From NCBI RefSeq assembly GCF_040954835.1, contig NC_090706.1, positions 38,945,148 to 39,009,147 of the forward strand: a stretch of DNA of 64,000 nt, in the 5' to 3' direction. The notes beneath the pieces are model-generated. The model was not told the origin of the DNA. It made no database searches and worked only from the letters and a program-made list of their open reading frames with translations. This document shows, in pieces, positions 1-14,200 of the stretch; position 1 is the stretch's first letter; each line of letters opens with the position of its first letter. This DNA is from Lepisosteus oculatus (Eukaryota; Chordata; Actinopteri; Semionotiformes; Lepisosteidae). The position numbers and the translations under genes are program-made.

Positions 1-2114
1 TTTTTCACAAGCAGGTCTAAGCATTTCAGAAGAAAGAATTTTTCCATTTATGCGTTGTAGCAAAATGTGATTCAACAGCACTTTACATGCAGACATTCAA
101 TAGGATTAAGAAGTAAATTATTAATATACTCACACAACAATTACCGAGAGTTTAGGAGATTCCAGATTATATTCCTTTCCAAAATAAACATATTTTCATT
201 TATTACAGGTTCAGGTTGCAATTTTTAAATCTTTTATTTATAGTTTTAAGTAACAATCAATCTTTTATGGTGGTACCAAGTGATTGCTTGTCTAAATTAT
301 AGCTGTCTAGTCTAAAGTGCGACACTTATTTGAAGTGAATGTCTCTATCATTACATTATCTCGGAGTGTCCCGAGAAGACTTTTTATTTGTTTCACAGTG
401 ATTCCATTTGGGAGAGCAGTGTTTATAATTAAGTACCCAGCAATTTAGAAAGTCAAGAACTATGTAATTTAAAATTTTAATATATATATATTGCAAATAC
501 CAAAAGCAAACAACAGATATGTTCCAGTTGAAATTCCCTTTTTACAGTTTTTTAAGGTAACATAGTTTCCTCTAAACCAAATAAAACAAAAAGATTAAAA
601 TGACTAAATCTTCACCCGAGGCTTGAATGTTTTCTGCAAAGTATAATCACTGTAATATATGTTTCTCTTAACTTTTAAAATAGAATGATCTTATTACCAT
701 AGAATGTTTCCATCCTGTATAATAATGATGTAAAGCCCCAACAAAAGTAACTACCGGTACATTAATATTCTTTTCAAATTGACTGCCAAGCACTGCTTTG
801 CCTAAGGCTTCATATTATACAGTCTGCTGAAGTATTACATTTGTCAGCTTTGGGGAAATATCTTCTGCAGACTTCAGTATTCATACAAGTGTGTAAGGTC
901 TATACAGTACGTATTCTCCCATTTCTTTTTTCTTTCTTCTGTAGTTTATTGTATGTTGTGCTTTTTTTTATAACACATTGAGTTTGTGGAAAAGCACCTG
1001 TAAAAATCATTGTATTATGTCGTTTTATAATAATCTTCCATTAGATATCTTTCTGCCACTCTTGTGCCATCTTAGTGCAGTGTCTTGTCAGTTCCTAAAA
1101 CTCCATGCAAATTGTGCAATTTTGAAATGAGCACAAAATTCAGTCTTTATGTCAACATGGCATTACTGTATCTGGTGGCCTGGGTCTGAGCAGGGCATAG
1201 GGGCTCTTGGAGACCGGTGATATTTAAACCCCAAGCGAGAATACTGGACAGGAGTTGCTTATTTTTGCAGGGAGGGTGACTGTCACATATCAGCATACTA
1301 CTCTCTAGTAGGTCTGTTGCCGTCTTTATTACTACACCAGGTGCTGTTTTCTTCTAGGATGCCTTAATTACCCATACGTGCGTTTTCAGTAACCATATTC
1401 AGCCTCAGAAGATCACAGTGAGCCTCAGAGGAACTCTAACTCAGCAGACACAGGACACAGGTTTAACTGCACTGCAGAGTAGATGCCAGAACAGTGCAGG
1501 GCACAGACAAACACGCATACACGGGGCAATTCAGTGATCCCAATTAACCTGGACAGGAAGTCACTGGACTCTGATTGGAAACCGAAGCACCCAGAGAAAT
1601 CCCATGCAGACACAAGGAGGGACATGCGAACTCCACACAGAACGTATCCTAGTTCAGAATCAAACCCTGGACCCAACAGCTCTGATGCAGCAGCCACTAC
1701 GTCGCCCGGACTTTAAATGAGTGCAGATAAAGGAAAAGAATTTAAAATAATTGAATCGGAGGCCTGATTACAAGACGGGAACAAAAAAAGCACTGCTGAA
1801 GAAATGCTTTCCTTTGAGGACCTAATGATTGTTTCACAATTGTTTAGCAACGAAATTAGCCCAGTGAAAAATAAACAAAATGCAAGTTAACATTTATAAG
1901 GTACTCGCGCCTTCTCATTTTCTTTCAGTGACTCATTTCCTAAACGTTTGCGAAGCCTGCCCTAATGTGCTCTCTGGGCGCGCTGCGTTAGCGTGCGATG
2001 CGCACAGCTGGAGCGACTGCGCGCCCGCCTGCCCTCGGTCCGGGTGCTGTTTGAACGGACTGGAAGGCTCCCGGTCCCGGGAGTCCTGCCTCCGAGGCGC
2101 CCCGGCCCCCTTAC
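1..2114 (-). other. Part of emx intron 2 (no coding exon seen)
   Basis: This stretch follows the splice donor of emx exon 2, so it is intron. It is AT-rich with short A/T runs. I looked on the minus strand for the expected last emx exon, which would encode homeodomain helix 3 (VKVWFQNRR), and did not find it, so that exon should lie left of base 1. The only other structure I recognise is a dispersed repeat at about 1490-1712. Confidence 0.7.
1490..1712 (+). repeat. Dispersed fish repeat fragment
   Basis: The stretch carries the familiar string of a very common fish interspersed repeat: a 'gggcaatt...caattaacct' part, then 'accgaagcacccagagaaa', then 'catgcagacac' and 'actccacacagaa', ending near 'gcagccactacgtcgcccg'. 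It is diverged from the form I remember. I do not assign a superfamily. It sits inside emx intron 2 and gives open frames in both directions that are not genes. Confidence 0.7.
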
Positions 2115-2299
2115 CTGCGTTTCCGTCAGGCACAGCCCGTTGGCCAGCTGCTTCCTCTCCGCTCCCACCACGTAGTGGTTCTTCTCGAAGGCGCGCTCCA
2201 GCCGGAGGAGCTGGGAAGGCGAGAAGGCGGTGCGGATGCGTTTCGGCTTGCGTGAGAAGGGCCCGTGGAGGAGCAGGTTCTCGGGGCTGCTGTCCTCAC
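2115..2299 (-). CDS. emx3: emx exon 2 (homeodomain positions 1-44)
   Basis: The exon lies between an acceptor (ccaccag) at 2301-2300 and a donor (gtaagg) at 2114-2113. It has 185 bases: two to finish the split glycine, then 61 codons. It encodes [20 protein letters not shown] followed by the homeodomain N-terminal arm, helix 1 ([14 protein letters not shown]) and helix 2 ([11 protein letters not shown]), ending at Q44. It is much more GC-rich than the flanking introns. The long open frame on the opposite strand (1880-2602) is an antisense shadow. Confidence 0.95.
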
Positions 2300-5200
2300 C
2301 TGGTGGGAGGTGGAGAGAGCGAGAGAGAAAGGAAGGGGGTGATTATACAAGACAGACAAGGAGTGAAGCAAGCTCCTGCCTCACAGGTACCGGAGCCGGG
2401 GAGGGAGAGGGCGGCATGTACTGTAGCTGGAAGCTGGAAAAATCCCACGTTTGCTGTGGTAAGCAGGGAAGAACCTTGGTTGTCACTTCAGACAAAAGCT
2501 GTAAAACTCCCTTCGGTTGAACAAACGAAAGAGCAGCTGTCATCTAGACACGGGGGAATTTCGTTTGAAGGGCCCAGGAGTCTTCCTTTCACTGCCGGGT
2601 AGTTACGGCGCGGTTGTTTTCCTGCTAACATTGCGCCCCAGTCCGGGGTCACTCCTGCTAACACTAGCCCTGACGCGGGGTTCCCTCCCACGTCTTTTGG
2701 TCCCTCCGTGGCACACTCGCCAGCCCACAGCCTGCTCCCCTTTGTCGTGGGCTTGTTTCTCTAGTAAAAGGATTCGGTCAAGAAAAAAGAACAACAACAA
2801 CAAAAAAAAGAAACTGCTTACTCTTTGTAACCACCCCCCCAAAAAAAAACAAAACAAAAAAAAAACAGATAATGGATTTGAAAATAAACACCTTCGTCGC
2901 TAAGAAGAGATGATATGTGCAATTAAAGGTGACAAGACATCCTACCCAAACAGTGATTATTACCAAGTAACATCCCTAAAGATGACTGTAGTATTGTGCA
3001 AAGTGTACAGTACAGTACTTGAGTACGTTATTTACAAACGTATGATTAGATTAGGGTTTGGATCGCGGTTGGTATTAAGAATGGCATGCTGCAATGTAGT
3101 CAGATGTACTTGAGGACATAATTGTACAGTATATAATACAGAATCTCACAAACCAACATTTCAAAAGACATTATAGAAAATTACACGTGTAGTCTCTCTA
3201 ACCCAGCGATTTTGGGATTTTGTTCCAAAGTTTTTTCTCAGTGCGACTGCAGCATGTTGAAAGAGAAGCAGTTCCAACATAAGGCCATGACATGAATTTG
3301 TTTTTTCTCAGAAGAAGAGATGGATCCTGGCAGAAGGCTGATGGTGGGACCCAGTTTTTTACCAACCTGCCGTAAAACTGCCAGCCCCCTTTCGCAGCCA
3401 CTCTGAGTTTCAGATCCAGCCCATTACCCAGTCGGAGATTTGAAAGAGTATTTAAACTCTTAGAATACAAAAAGTGCACTTGATTTAAATGGAATTCGAT
3501 TTTTGTAGATGTAGATTTTTCAAATGAATGATGTGCAGCTGGTTGGTGTGATGGCTTTTGGTCTGTATATATAATGGAAATAGAGGATTTTTGTTTTGCC
3601 ATTTCTACATGTACATTAAGATTCTTATTGATGCCCTATATAATATAATTCAAAGTGGAACTGGATGTGAAAGATCGGGGGGTGAAGGCACCCTACTGTT
3701 GACCTTTGAACCCTAAGACACAGTGACAAACGATGCTCCAATGTGCTGATCACTGTTAGGTTAAAAATGGGGTGCCACATTTAAAAAAATAATTTGGCTT
3801 TTGACTTGGATCAGTCCTGATAAATCTTTACCACTCTACATCCATCATGCATCAAGCCTGGGAAATCTCAGAGCTGCTTTTTAGGACTTCTGTGAAACAA
3901 AGAGTCAATAAGATGAAATATTCAGCACTGGCTCCTGGCAGACAGCATCGTTTATACATCTCCAGTGGCACGAACGGAAACGATTTGGCCTGATCTTCAT
4001 CAGCGGGCACATGTCCTTTTCTTTTCTGTATAACGTATTTATTCTTTAAAATACTGTATCGCTTTTATTATAATGTCTTTTACTACAGGTGAGATTACAG
4101 CAACTCACCCTTGAAAGGACTGATAAACAGAGCCCTCCTGAAATAAAATGAGCAGTCTCGGGGATTACATGTTACAATACAAAAAGTGGAGCTGAATCAC
4201 AAAGTGAGGTCTTGGGTATAACGCAGAGATCACATCGAGGGCCGATTTTTGGTTTCAATCACGGGAAGGGACGTGTTGTGGGAAACTCTTAACGATTGTT
4301 TGAAAGTGCTCACTGCAGGTGGACAGCACGTTGTATCAGCTCCGTAATATAGCCCATAACTGATGGCGATTGCCGGCGGTGTGTATGGGTGCCACCTAAT
4401 CGCATCCACACACTCGGGACAAAGGCAGACCAGCTGCCAGGATCCACAGGTGAAGCAGCAAGGAGTAAGTGGAAGGGTGAGGGCAGACATGTTGAGTATT
4501 GCAAGAGGGGAGTCCAACCCTCATTACTGGAAAGAAAACATGCCTTGCTTGTCTCGGTTCATCTCTGTACTAACTTGCTCCTACAGCATTTACTAATTGT
4601 AAAGCACTTTTTCTTACAGGAAACATCTCCGGATGATTTACGTGGCTTCACCGATAAATATAATTTAGTACTGTCATGCGAAGTGATTCTGAGTTGCTGC
4701 CAAGAAAAAGGATTTTTTTCTTCATCAGGATAAATCTCCATCAGCGATAATTATTTTAAAAAATGATTAAATAATTAATAATGAAAACCCTTTTCTTCGT
4801 TTTACTTTAAGATTCCCAACTTTCAATTTCTTGCAAGGATTTACCAAAAAAAAGTCTTTTAAGTCATTATTACCAATGCTGTATTAAACTGCGGGAAATA
4901 AGTTTACAACACAGAACCTGTACAGTAAGGAATGTCCACGAGATATACTCATTCAAAATAAATTGTTAAAATTACAGCTGGATGGTGAAGAATATTATAT
5001 TTACAAGATATCTGGCACAATACAAAAAAACTGTAGAAATAATCAACGAACTTCGTGCAGATATCATAAAAAAATTTCCCAACCACTTTTCCCCTGCTGC
5101 TTTTACTACCCCTTCGTTTCTCTGAGGGCTTCTCTAGCTTGAGAAAACGTTCTTGAATTCACATCAGAGCTCTTACAGTCAAATGTTAAAAGAAATAAGG

Positions 5201-8200
5201 GACCTCGTGTTCTTCATTTTACAATGTGCAACTTTAGCTCCAAGGGTCGGTTTTTGATATTGTCAAATAGACAAATGTGTCGTAAAACAGGAAGCAACAC
5301 CGCAGTTGTACAGGGGAAATTAAATCAAGACCTACTGTACAACCGACTGTGGTCTAAATGGGCTGCACATACGCTGAGAACTGGAGTTGGGTACAGATCT
5401 GAAAGACTATATGAAGACACACTCATGAACCTTGTCACGCTATGATGGTTGGGTGAACTTTGCATATGGAGGTCACGTATTAATTTTGCCTCTTTACTGC
5501 CAGGCATCCAAACCATAACGTCCATTTTAGTTTGGAGGATCACCATAAGAAAATGATTCAGGCCGGAAAAAATGCAAAATCGATTGTAGTTTAAGATATT
5601 GAGGCGCAATTAAGCAAATCCAAGCTGGAGAAGCTGCATCTGGATTCGGCCAATACTAGGCCTTAGGAAAATGGCCTCGTTCTGCGGTCTCATTGTTTAT
5701 CCGACTTTGTGCGCCCAAAAGGAACATCTGGAGCCCCTTCTGCAGGGTCCGTTTATTAAAATCACTGCGTAAAAAAACAGAAATATTTTACATAAGCAAA
5801 TGTATCTATAATATAATATTTGCGGCCGCCGTTTGCGTGAGACGTGCCTGCATGAAAGGAACACAGAGTGCAGACGTCGTTTCCCAGCACGAGTAAACAA
5901 AACCAGTAGAGTAGAGTATGGCAGACGAAGAGGGGGAGGGCGAAAAAAACGGAAGCAACCGTCGTTTCAGAAAGCTCACAGCCCAAACCCGAAGGTCACG
6001 CCCTCGCCTGGCTGGCAGCCGGCGATGCCGAAAGCTCGTTGGGAGATGCAGGCGCGAGGACCAGAGCCACGCGCTGCTGCTCGCTCTTCGAGATGGACGG
6101 GTCAGCTCTCGTGCCTCCGTGACACGTGGGCCAGGGAGGTGGAACAACGGCGATGAGCAGCGTATCTGTAAACTCGTTAAATCTGCTCAGCAGGTATTGG
6201 CCGGCTGCTGAATTCTGGGTGCTCTGACGGAACTCCGTTGGTCTCTGGGCGGGGGTGGATCAAAACCCTATCAATCAGATTCATGGCAGCAAACAGCAAG
6301 GAAACCAAGTACGCCTGGCCTGGGGTTATACACTGCTGCTAAATGTAACACCTATTTTGTTTATTATTGTGTTAAAGATCCCTTTCCCTGATGGATGGTT
6401 GCAATTCATCACAGGCTTCTACAGCCTGTTTTGCCGTGCTTCTCTCCAGCTACAAACTGACGTGTGTGTCGACGGTGTCCTGGGTCACCGCAAGACCCAC
6501 AAAAACTCCATCCCCCTTTCCTGACCCGGATCACAACACAAGAGACTTAATGCCGCGGGTAGAACAGTGACTCTCCATCCCTTTTTCAAGCAGTAACTAT
6601 GGGGGGCAACGGTAACGTGGGGGAAGAGTCCCTCTTGATTCAGATTTCCCTTGAGTGAATTGGTCCAGCTGGTGGGGAGAGAAGCTTCAAAGGATGTTGT
6701 CCTGTGATCTGCAGTTTTCAAAGACTATCACAAATACTGCGGAGATGCATGAGCTGCTCATCATCGATTTGATGGAAACACAATAGAAATGAGAGTAGGG
6801 GACAGGCCCAGGAAGGATATAGGTACATGGGTAATGGGAGAGGTATGGATATGAAACCCTCCAGCTGATACCAGCTACTACAGGCTTAAAACCATGCATC
6901 TGGGCTACAGAGGCACCACAAGAAGAGAAAGTGTTCCTCTCCTCTGATCCTCATGGGTTACAGCCTGTAAGGCCTTATTGCTCTCTTTAAAGTGGAACTG
7001 CAGTCCCAGTTTCTAGGACCGGTTATTACATTTCAGTATACATACAATCAGTGATGTTACAGAAAATCTTTACAAATTTCGAATTAAGCACAAAATTGTA
7101 AACTTTGTAAAAGTACTGTAAGTCGCCATGTTGTTGTAAAGCCTTGGTCTCTCCACAAGCGAGAGCGATAGTTCCTACCAATTGTGACGTGATGGGGCCC
7201 TTCCCGCTCACTAGTCACTGTAATGACTAATGTAATGTGATGTACAAGCGAATAGGTACAGGTTATGCAGCAGATATTTCACTGCAGAAATGGTCCAACG
7301 TGAAATGCATGCAGAGTTAACAAATAAGTGGTGTTGGTTAGCAAAACTCAAGAAGTTGAGAGCAATATTTCTGATACATGGAAAGAGATGTATTCACAAG
7401 CCTGCTTGTTTACAATGTAATAAGGCAGCTTATAATAGGGCACGTCACCAGATGTTTTGATGCCTCATTCTGAATCGCAGAAAATGGCAATGCGCATACC
7501 TGGAAATTTTTTCTATTTTTTGTGATGTAAGTTGGAGGTTTTACACGTTACTGCGAACATTTTACTTTAATGCGGTTTGATTCTTTCTGACCACGAAATA
7601 TAAAAAGAGTGTAGCTGTTCTGCTTTTAACTGCAACTCATTTTAGATCTAGTTAAGTGACTTGATTTGCTCATTAGAAGCATTGGCTCAGTGGAGATCAG
7701 AAGGCTCCATGACTTTTGAGAATTGGAGCTGACAATCTTTACTACAGGAAAGTGGCTGCTCTCTGTTATGTTCACCCAGCCTTAACCAATATTGTGGCCT
7801 TTAGAGCTCCAGAATTCCAGTATCATTAGATACGTCCACAAGTTATCCACATCTAGGTCTCTACTCTGGAGTGCACATGATGATTCGCCGATTTAGTGTA
7901 AGGCCCAATGACTCAGTCCGTCAGGCTGCTTTGCAGTAATTCGACTGTTCAAGCCTCGGATCGGACAGCTGTTTTTTGCCTGCTGGGAATGTCTGTGAAA
8001 CTGTGGTTCTTCCACAGGCAAGAGGATTAAAGGCAGAAGATGACTCCTAACCTCTAGACCACTTGAACGCAGACCTTTCTCACATGATTCAGAAGATGTA
8101 TTTGGGGGTTACAATGATAATTTTGTTAGCAGTTCAATTGGAAGGCCTAATCTGCCATTATTTGTATTTAAGTGATCACTGTCTAAACTATATGTACAAT

Positions 8201-11200
8201 TGCAGGACATCTCCTGCAGCCCATACAAACAGACATTTCCCCGAGGAGGAATGTGCTTTGTGCTGTAAAATATCATTGACAAGCATCTTCAGCTGGGGTG
8301 CTGAAAATCCTTTGAACTAGAAAAGACAAAGGAATACAAATATTTGCCCAAAAGCGTGGAGGGATTATGGGTTCGGTAAAGAGAGAGAAAATGTCAATAC
8401 CACACTTCATAAGGTCCTACAGCGATGACAAATGAGCTGACAAAAGCATTTGTAACATTCAGAAATCACAACCAGTAAAAGAAGCTTTGAAAAGATCATT
8501 CCAAACCTGGATTTTGCTAAACTTGACTACACCTCCTGCTTGCTGTAATGTCTCTCCAGTGTGTCATTTCAAAAATATGTCTAGAATTTACTAAGGAACA
8601 AATTAGATAGTGAATAGGTTATGCACTTTTCCAACATTTTCCAATGGTTGTTGCTGGGATTCAACATGGCACCAGATAATCTCCACTGATACTCTAACAG
8701 TGGTATATAAATTTTTAATGTGCTTTAAGTGGTAAGGGTAAATATTTTAATATTTTCAATGCCCTCGTTTTAAAACAGTACGTAGCAGAATTTAAGTTTT
8801 GTCTTTCTAATATGTTTGTTACACACGTATGTTGGGATAAACGGCTGCAGGAATGAGGTTTTTAGGCATGTCAAGAGATCTTGGACCTTTATCTTTGTTT
8901 TAACAAATATTTATACCAAACCGCCCTGCCTTTATGAGCTGTTTCTTTACAAATAGCACCTTTCTGGAACGTTACCCAGATAGATGAAGGGGACCAGTTG
9001 AAAAAGTGGATATACCTGTAAAAGCTGAGACCCAAAACATATTGTGGTCTGTTAAAGAGTTTTGATATACTTTAATAACTAAAAAATTAAAATTAAAAAA
9101 TAATAACATTACAAATCTCAGCTCCACATTAGGTATTAAAATATGCCTGGATATGCTAAAACAAGCCACACACAATCTACCAAAATATTATGTGCGGTTA
9201 TGCTGTGGCTTCATGCAGATCTGCAGTACTTCCGCAGGTGATGTAATTGTTATTGATCTGAAGAGAAATCATACATTCTTCTGCACATCAGTATGTCATT
9301 GATAATCCACACATACATTTAAACCAGTCTTTTTATCAATAGAAATTTGGAGGTGTCTTTTTGTATATTAAATCCCATCATGATCAAAATATTTGAAAAC
9401 ATTAGTCCTGCTGAACAATGTGCTTCTTGTTTTCACTGCAGCCCTCCATAATTTAATTGGATCTGAACTAGAACTATACTATACTGTACATTGCCTTAAA
9501 AAAGAACCTCACAGTTCGCACATTTAGTTATGACACTTAAAAAAGCACTTAATGTTATATCACATGCTGAACATACTACTGTATATTCCATGTATTTCAT
9601 AGTGAAAAAAGAAGAAAGTAAACAGATAATACGGAATAGTCATAATTGCATAAGTGTTCAAACTCTTTCCTGCGGCAAACCAAAATGAGCTTAGTTGCCC
9701 AAAGTTAGTGATAACAAGAAGTTGTTAGTTCGGTGACCTTCTGATCTGCGAGGTTCCTTGGTCAGGCAGTGAATGTCGAGCAAGGACTTGGCCTCGAGTC
9801 ATGAAAGAAGCTTTTCAAGCAAGTCAGGAATAACATCATGGAAAGGTCAGAATAGGGCTGTAAAAGACTGAAGTCTCTGAATCTCTCTGTGAGCACAGGC
9901 TGCTGCCTCAACAGGAAGAGGAAGACGCATCTCAGCACCCAGATTCTGCCAGGATCAGGCTGTTCCCCCAGACTGGGAGGGTGGGCAAGGAGGAAACTGG
10001 AGAAGGGTTCCACTGTGAGGTGGGCACTTAGCAGAGAAAGAAAGACTTGTAGCTAGGGGCCTTCCACTGAATATTGAATTCACAGGTTTGAATATGGACG
10101 CAATCAACCTATTTCAGGTTCTTCCCTTTAGTTTACTGTAACATATCTGACCCACAGGAGTCTTCGGTTTGAGCATTCAGGTTTTAAATTCCTTGCTAAA
10201 TTTAAAAAAAAATGGATTTTGTAATTTTATAAATGTGACACCATAGGAAGGGTTTGAATCTTTTTGCAAAGCCGTGCAATGAGCAAATTCTATTTTTTAG
10301 CTCCTTAATGGGGAGGAGTAGCTCAGGCAGGTGTTGCAGTGACTGGGTTGGAATGAGAGCTGAACAGACGAGAACCCTTCAGGATGAAGGCTGGGAACCC
10401 CTGTTCCTGCAGGATCACCCTGAGGCTGCAGTGAGGTTGCTGGTGTCTGGGATTGTCGTGCATATTCCTTCAGACCAGCCCGTTTCCAACAAGACTTGGA
10501 AGTGTGCATTGGAAGACCAGCCAAGCATAGCGTGCCGCAGAGAATCTATTCATCTGATTGGTGTTGAGGGTCCCTAATATTTTCACAGCTTAGTACAGTC
10601 GGATGGGCAGTTAAACCCTCAGCATTCCTCCGCCGGAAACTGTCCTCACACCGATGCACAATACCACCTATGTATTAGTTGCCAGATTATTCTACTTGTG
10701 CCATAATTTTATCCTTATTTTTATTAATTAAGAAAATGTTGCATATGATTAAAAAAAACTGAAGGGTGGCTATAATTAGGTCATTTCAGGGGCTGTGCAA
10801 TTATACTATAAAAATGAATAATAAACCATCTGTGAAGTATTGGAGACAGAATGGGTTAGGGGTACAGGTTACAGATGGGATTAGGGCTTTGGAATAAACT
10901 TGCAATTAATGCAAACACTGTTTTATTAACTTTACAAATTTATAATGTTGGTGTAAATCACATTTGTAACGGCTAACGGTGGAAGAAGTACTTTCTCACC
11001 AGGTGAATCAATTTCCCTAACTCCTTCCCAACGAGTACAGATAGTGCTGCAGTTGTTTGCCCAGTTTCGGTCTTCATCTCGCCATGATTTTGACCTCCTC
11101 CCAGAAAACGCCCTGTGAGTGACCGAGCGCTGATCTCCCGCAAGCAGGAGCTGTCACTCGCTGGTGTGTTTTTTCCCGCTCGCACTGCGGCGCGTAGCTT

Positions 11201-14200
11201 GTTTCCCAGCTGGCACAGGGCCACTGACCCCGGACGTGCCCATGGGACCCAGCCTCTGCCCGGAGACTCAATCTTCTCGAAGGGGCGGGGGAGGGGGGGG
11301 GCGGGCATCACCGGGCACCGAGAAAAGAGACACCAAGCTCTCTGCGGGCTGCGGTGCCCCTCTCACACAGCTTTCGCAGATGGGGCCCATTCCACGCGTT
11401 GGAACAAATGTCTGGTCTCTCTGGCACTAGATGGGAGAGCTGTCTGCTTAAAACTGGGACAGGGGGCTGAGGAGGGGGGGGTTAGGGAACTGTGACGTCT
11501 CCGAGAGTCGAGAGGCACTGCCCTGCACTCTTTAGATATGTGAGGAGACTGGTACAGAAAACGTACTTACAACCTATAAAGAATATCGTTGGCCTTAAGC
11601 AGTGGATATACCTCAAAAGGGAAATGAAAAAGTCTTGTGTCCTAAAAACGAGCCATTCTGGATACCATGGAATAGTAGAGTTTTCCCCACAATGCTTCCA
11701 CACTCGGGTGTCTTCCTTAAAGTGATGGTTCCAGCTGTGAGGTACAGATTTTTTGGTATCAACCTCCTTTTGCACTTGGGGAGTTCTCATTTTATGAGAC
11801 ACGTAAGTCCACATGGGTCAACTAAAAAAAATGTTTTTTTTCCCTCTAGAAACTGGAGATGCACCGATCAGTGGTGTCTGTTAATGTGAATTATGGGCAC
11901 GCAATTACTAGGGCTGTGACTTGTTGAAATGAACTGTCAAAAAACTGATTGTGCAATTATACCATTTATGGGCTCTTCAGGAAACTTCGTGCACTGTACA
12001 ATAGCACACCAGATGCCCATAAAAGAAGTGAAAAAGGCACAGCTAATTGACAGCCAAAAAAAAAAAGAATAATTTATACATTAAAGGCTATAACAGGTTA
12101 GTTGCATAGTCTTTCCTCGATTTGGGTCAGCCTTTAAAATGCATGGTTTGGAGCCTGCTCTTCAACAAACCAGTAGGGCCCGAATCTCCACATTTCATAT
12201 TAAGAGTTCAGATGCAGATGTACACATGCGAGACGACTTACGGTCCTGTATATAGAATTATATGGAGCTGGACAATTCAGTGCCTTACTGAAGAGCAGGA
12301 GAACAGGGAGCCAATGCAGTTTACAGAGCAAGGGATTCCTCTGGCAGTTTGCTCTTCCAAATCCACCCCCAGTAAAGAGACCTCGTCCAAAACCTGTTCA
12401 CTTCAGCCCTGCTCCCCAGTCGGAGCCCCCCTGTACACCTGCACTGGGCCAGCAGCTGCCCGGCTTAAACTGGACTGCGAACTATCTAGAAGGCTCAAAG
12501 GATTAGAGACTTTCAGGAAATAATAGAGGTTTCTGTAAAGGAAATGTGTGTATTTGTCCAAAAAATAAATGACACACACACCAGGTAAACTCATCTTGCA
12601 CTGAATCCCCATGGCTGTATTTAGGCTTGTCTAAACAGTAGTTTTCACGGTTATTGGACACCATTAGTGAGTAGATCTCCTTTGTCTGTAAATAAAAGGG
12701 CTTTATCTAAGCCCCGGATCTGAGTAAGAGTAACAACAACCTCTGACTTCCACCAATTAGCTGGAATATGCCCCAGAGGGATCGCTCTTGGCCCATTTTG
12801 CTCCGCGAACACCTGACAGGACACAGGAGCGCTGCTCCATGGCTGGCCGTGAGCGGCTGAGCTCGTCAGACGAACAGCTAGAGAGTTATTGACCTCCCAG
12901 GTTTAACTAATAGCTTTATTGGACCACCCATCTCTGGCTTTTCAGCTGTATGACATCACCACAATTCTCTTACCACAAAAAAACTTAAATCGTTTGAATC
13001 AATTATTCTGACTTTAATCAGAGGAAGGACCCGGGAAAGGATTTCAAAGGATTACAAAAAAAAACACAAAAAACCGCACGTTCACTATACCAACGGGCAG
13101 GTTTTCCACAAGAAAAGCTTTCATTAACCAGTCCGTGGTAACAAAAATACTATTTTGATTATTTGATCACGAAACGAATCTGCGCAGTACCGTCTTGACA
13201 ACTTTTTGAGAGTATAATCGTTTATTTGACCTTTTTTTGTTTATACACGCAGTTCATTCATCTATTAACAGGATAATGGACGATCGTTTATACATATCAT
13301 ACAGTGCGTTTTGTGTTCCTGTCATTGTAGTCGTGAGCCTTTTCTCTCCTGTATTTTAGGGGAGAACTGTTATTGTAGATGGGGAAGGAAAAGCTAGGGG
13401 AATGGTAATAATAGTAATAAAACTAGCTGAAAAGACAGCTGCTCCGTTAAGGGCTGCTTCGCCTAGGAACGCGTCTATCGGGAAACGGCACGAACCGCTT
13501 GTCCCCAGCGGTGTATATCCCAACCTTCAACTTTTTCACAAGAACGGAATTGTATCGCCTGCTTTGCGTCTATTCATAAAATAATTGAAATTAATCCTTT
13601 ATTGAAAAGAGTGTTTAACGACAACGCCTATGACTCTGGTGAGAACACACACATACTGGGCGGAAAATACCAGGTTTGCTCCTAATGTACAGGAAACCAA
13701 CACGAGTCAAAACATTCCAGCCAGGTTATATGACAATATGTCAAATGCTTACTACTACAATGTAATTATATCATTTGGCATTCGCCATTGGCTATTTACA
13801 GTCAAGATGGTGGTGCCAAAGACTCAAAACTATAATTCCCGTTCCTTCGCCTCAGAGCATTCACTTGTGGGAAATTGTATCCGTTTGTGTTCTGATGTCT
13901 AGGTGTTGAAAAGCTTCAGAAATTACAGTTCAGACTGGTGACAGTGGAGATAGATGGTGCCAGCCCCCCAAAAGCCTGAATTTCGACTTTCAAGTCCAAT
14001 ACAATCCATTTTTGTCAAACCAACCGAAGTTATCTCATTCGCGTGTTACGAGTAGAAAACATTTTCTCACTTAGTACTAATTGCGTGAATTCAGATGACT
14101 AGGTTCTGAAAGGGAAGTGTAAAAATGATAATTTCTCGAATAAAGCAAGACTGTAACGAAATTACCTACCTGGTTATCTGACTTGAAACGTCGTTGCAGC

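Noticed and set aside
1-2114. Third emx exon (VKVWFQNRR)
   Set aside because: No reverse-complement match to this highly conserved helix was found, so the exon must lie outside the window.
1880-2602. A 240-codon open frame on the plus strand
   Set aside because: It runs antisense across emx exon 2 and its flanks. The translation is low-complexity (R/G/S/P) and the minus-strand homeodomain explains the GC-rich open frame.
3780-4020. Possible conserved element in emx intron 1
   Set aside because: Some constrained-looking text, but without clustered motifs. Too weak to list as a feature without an alignment.
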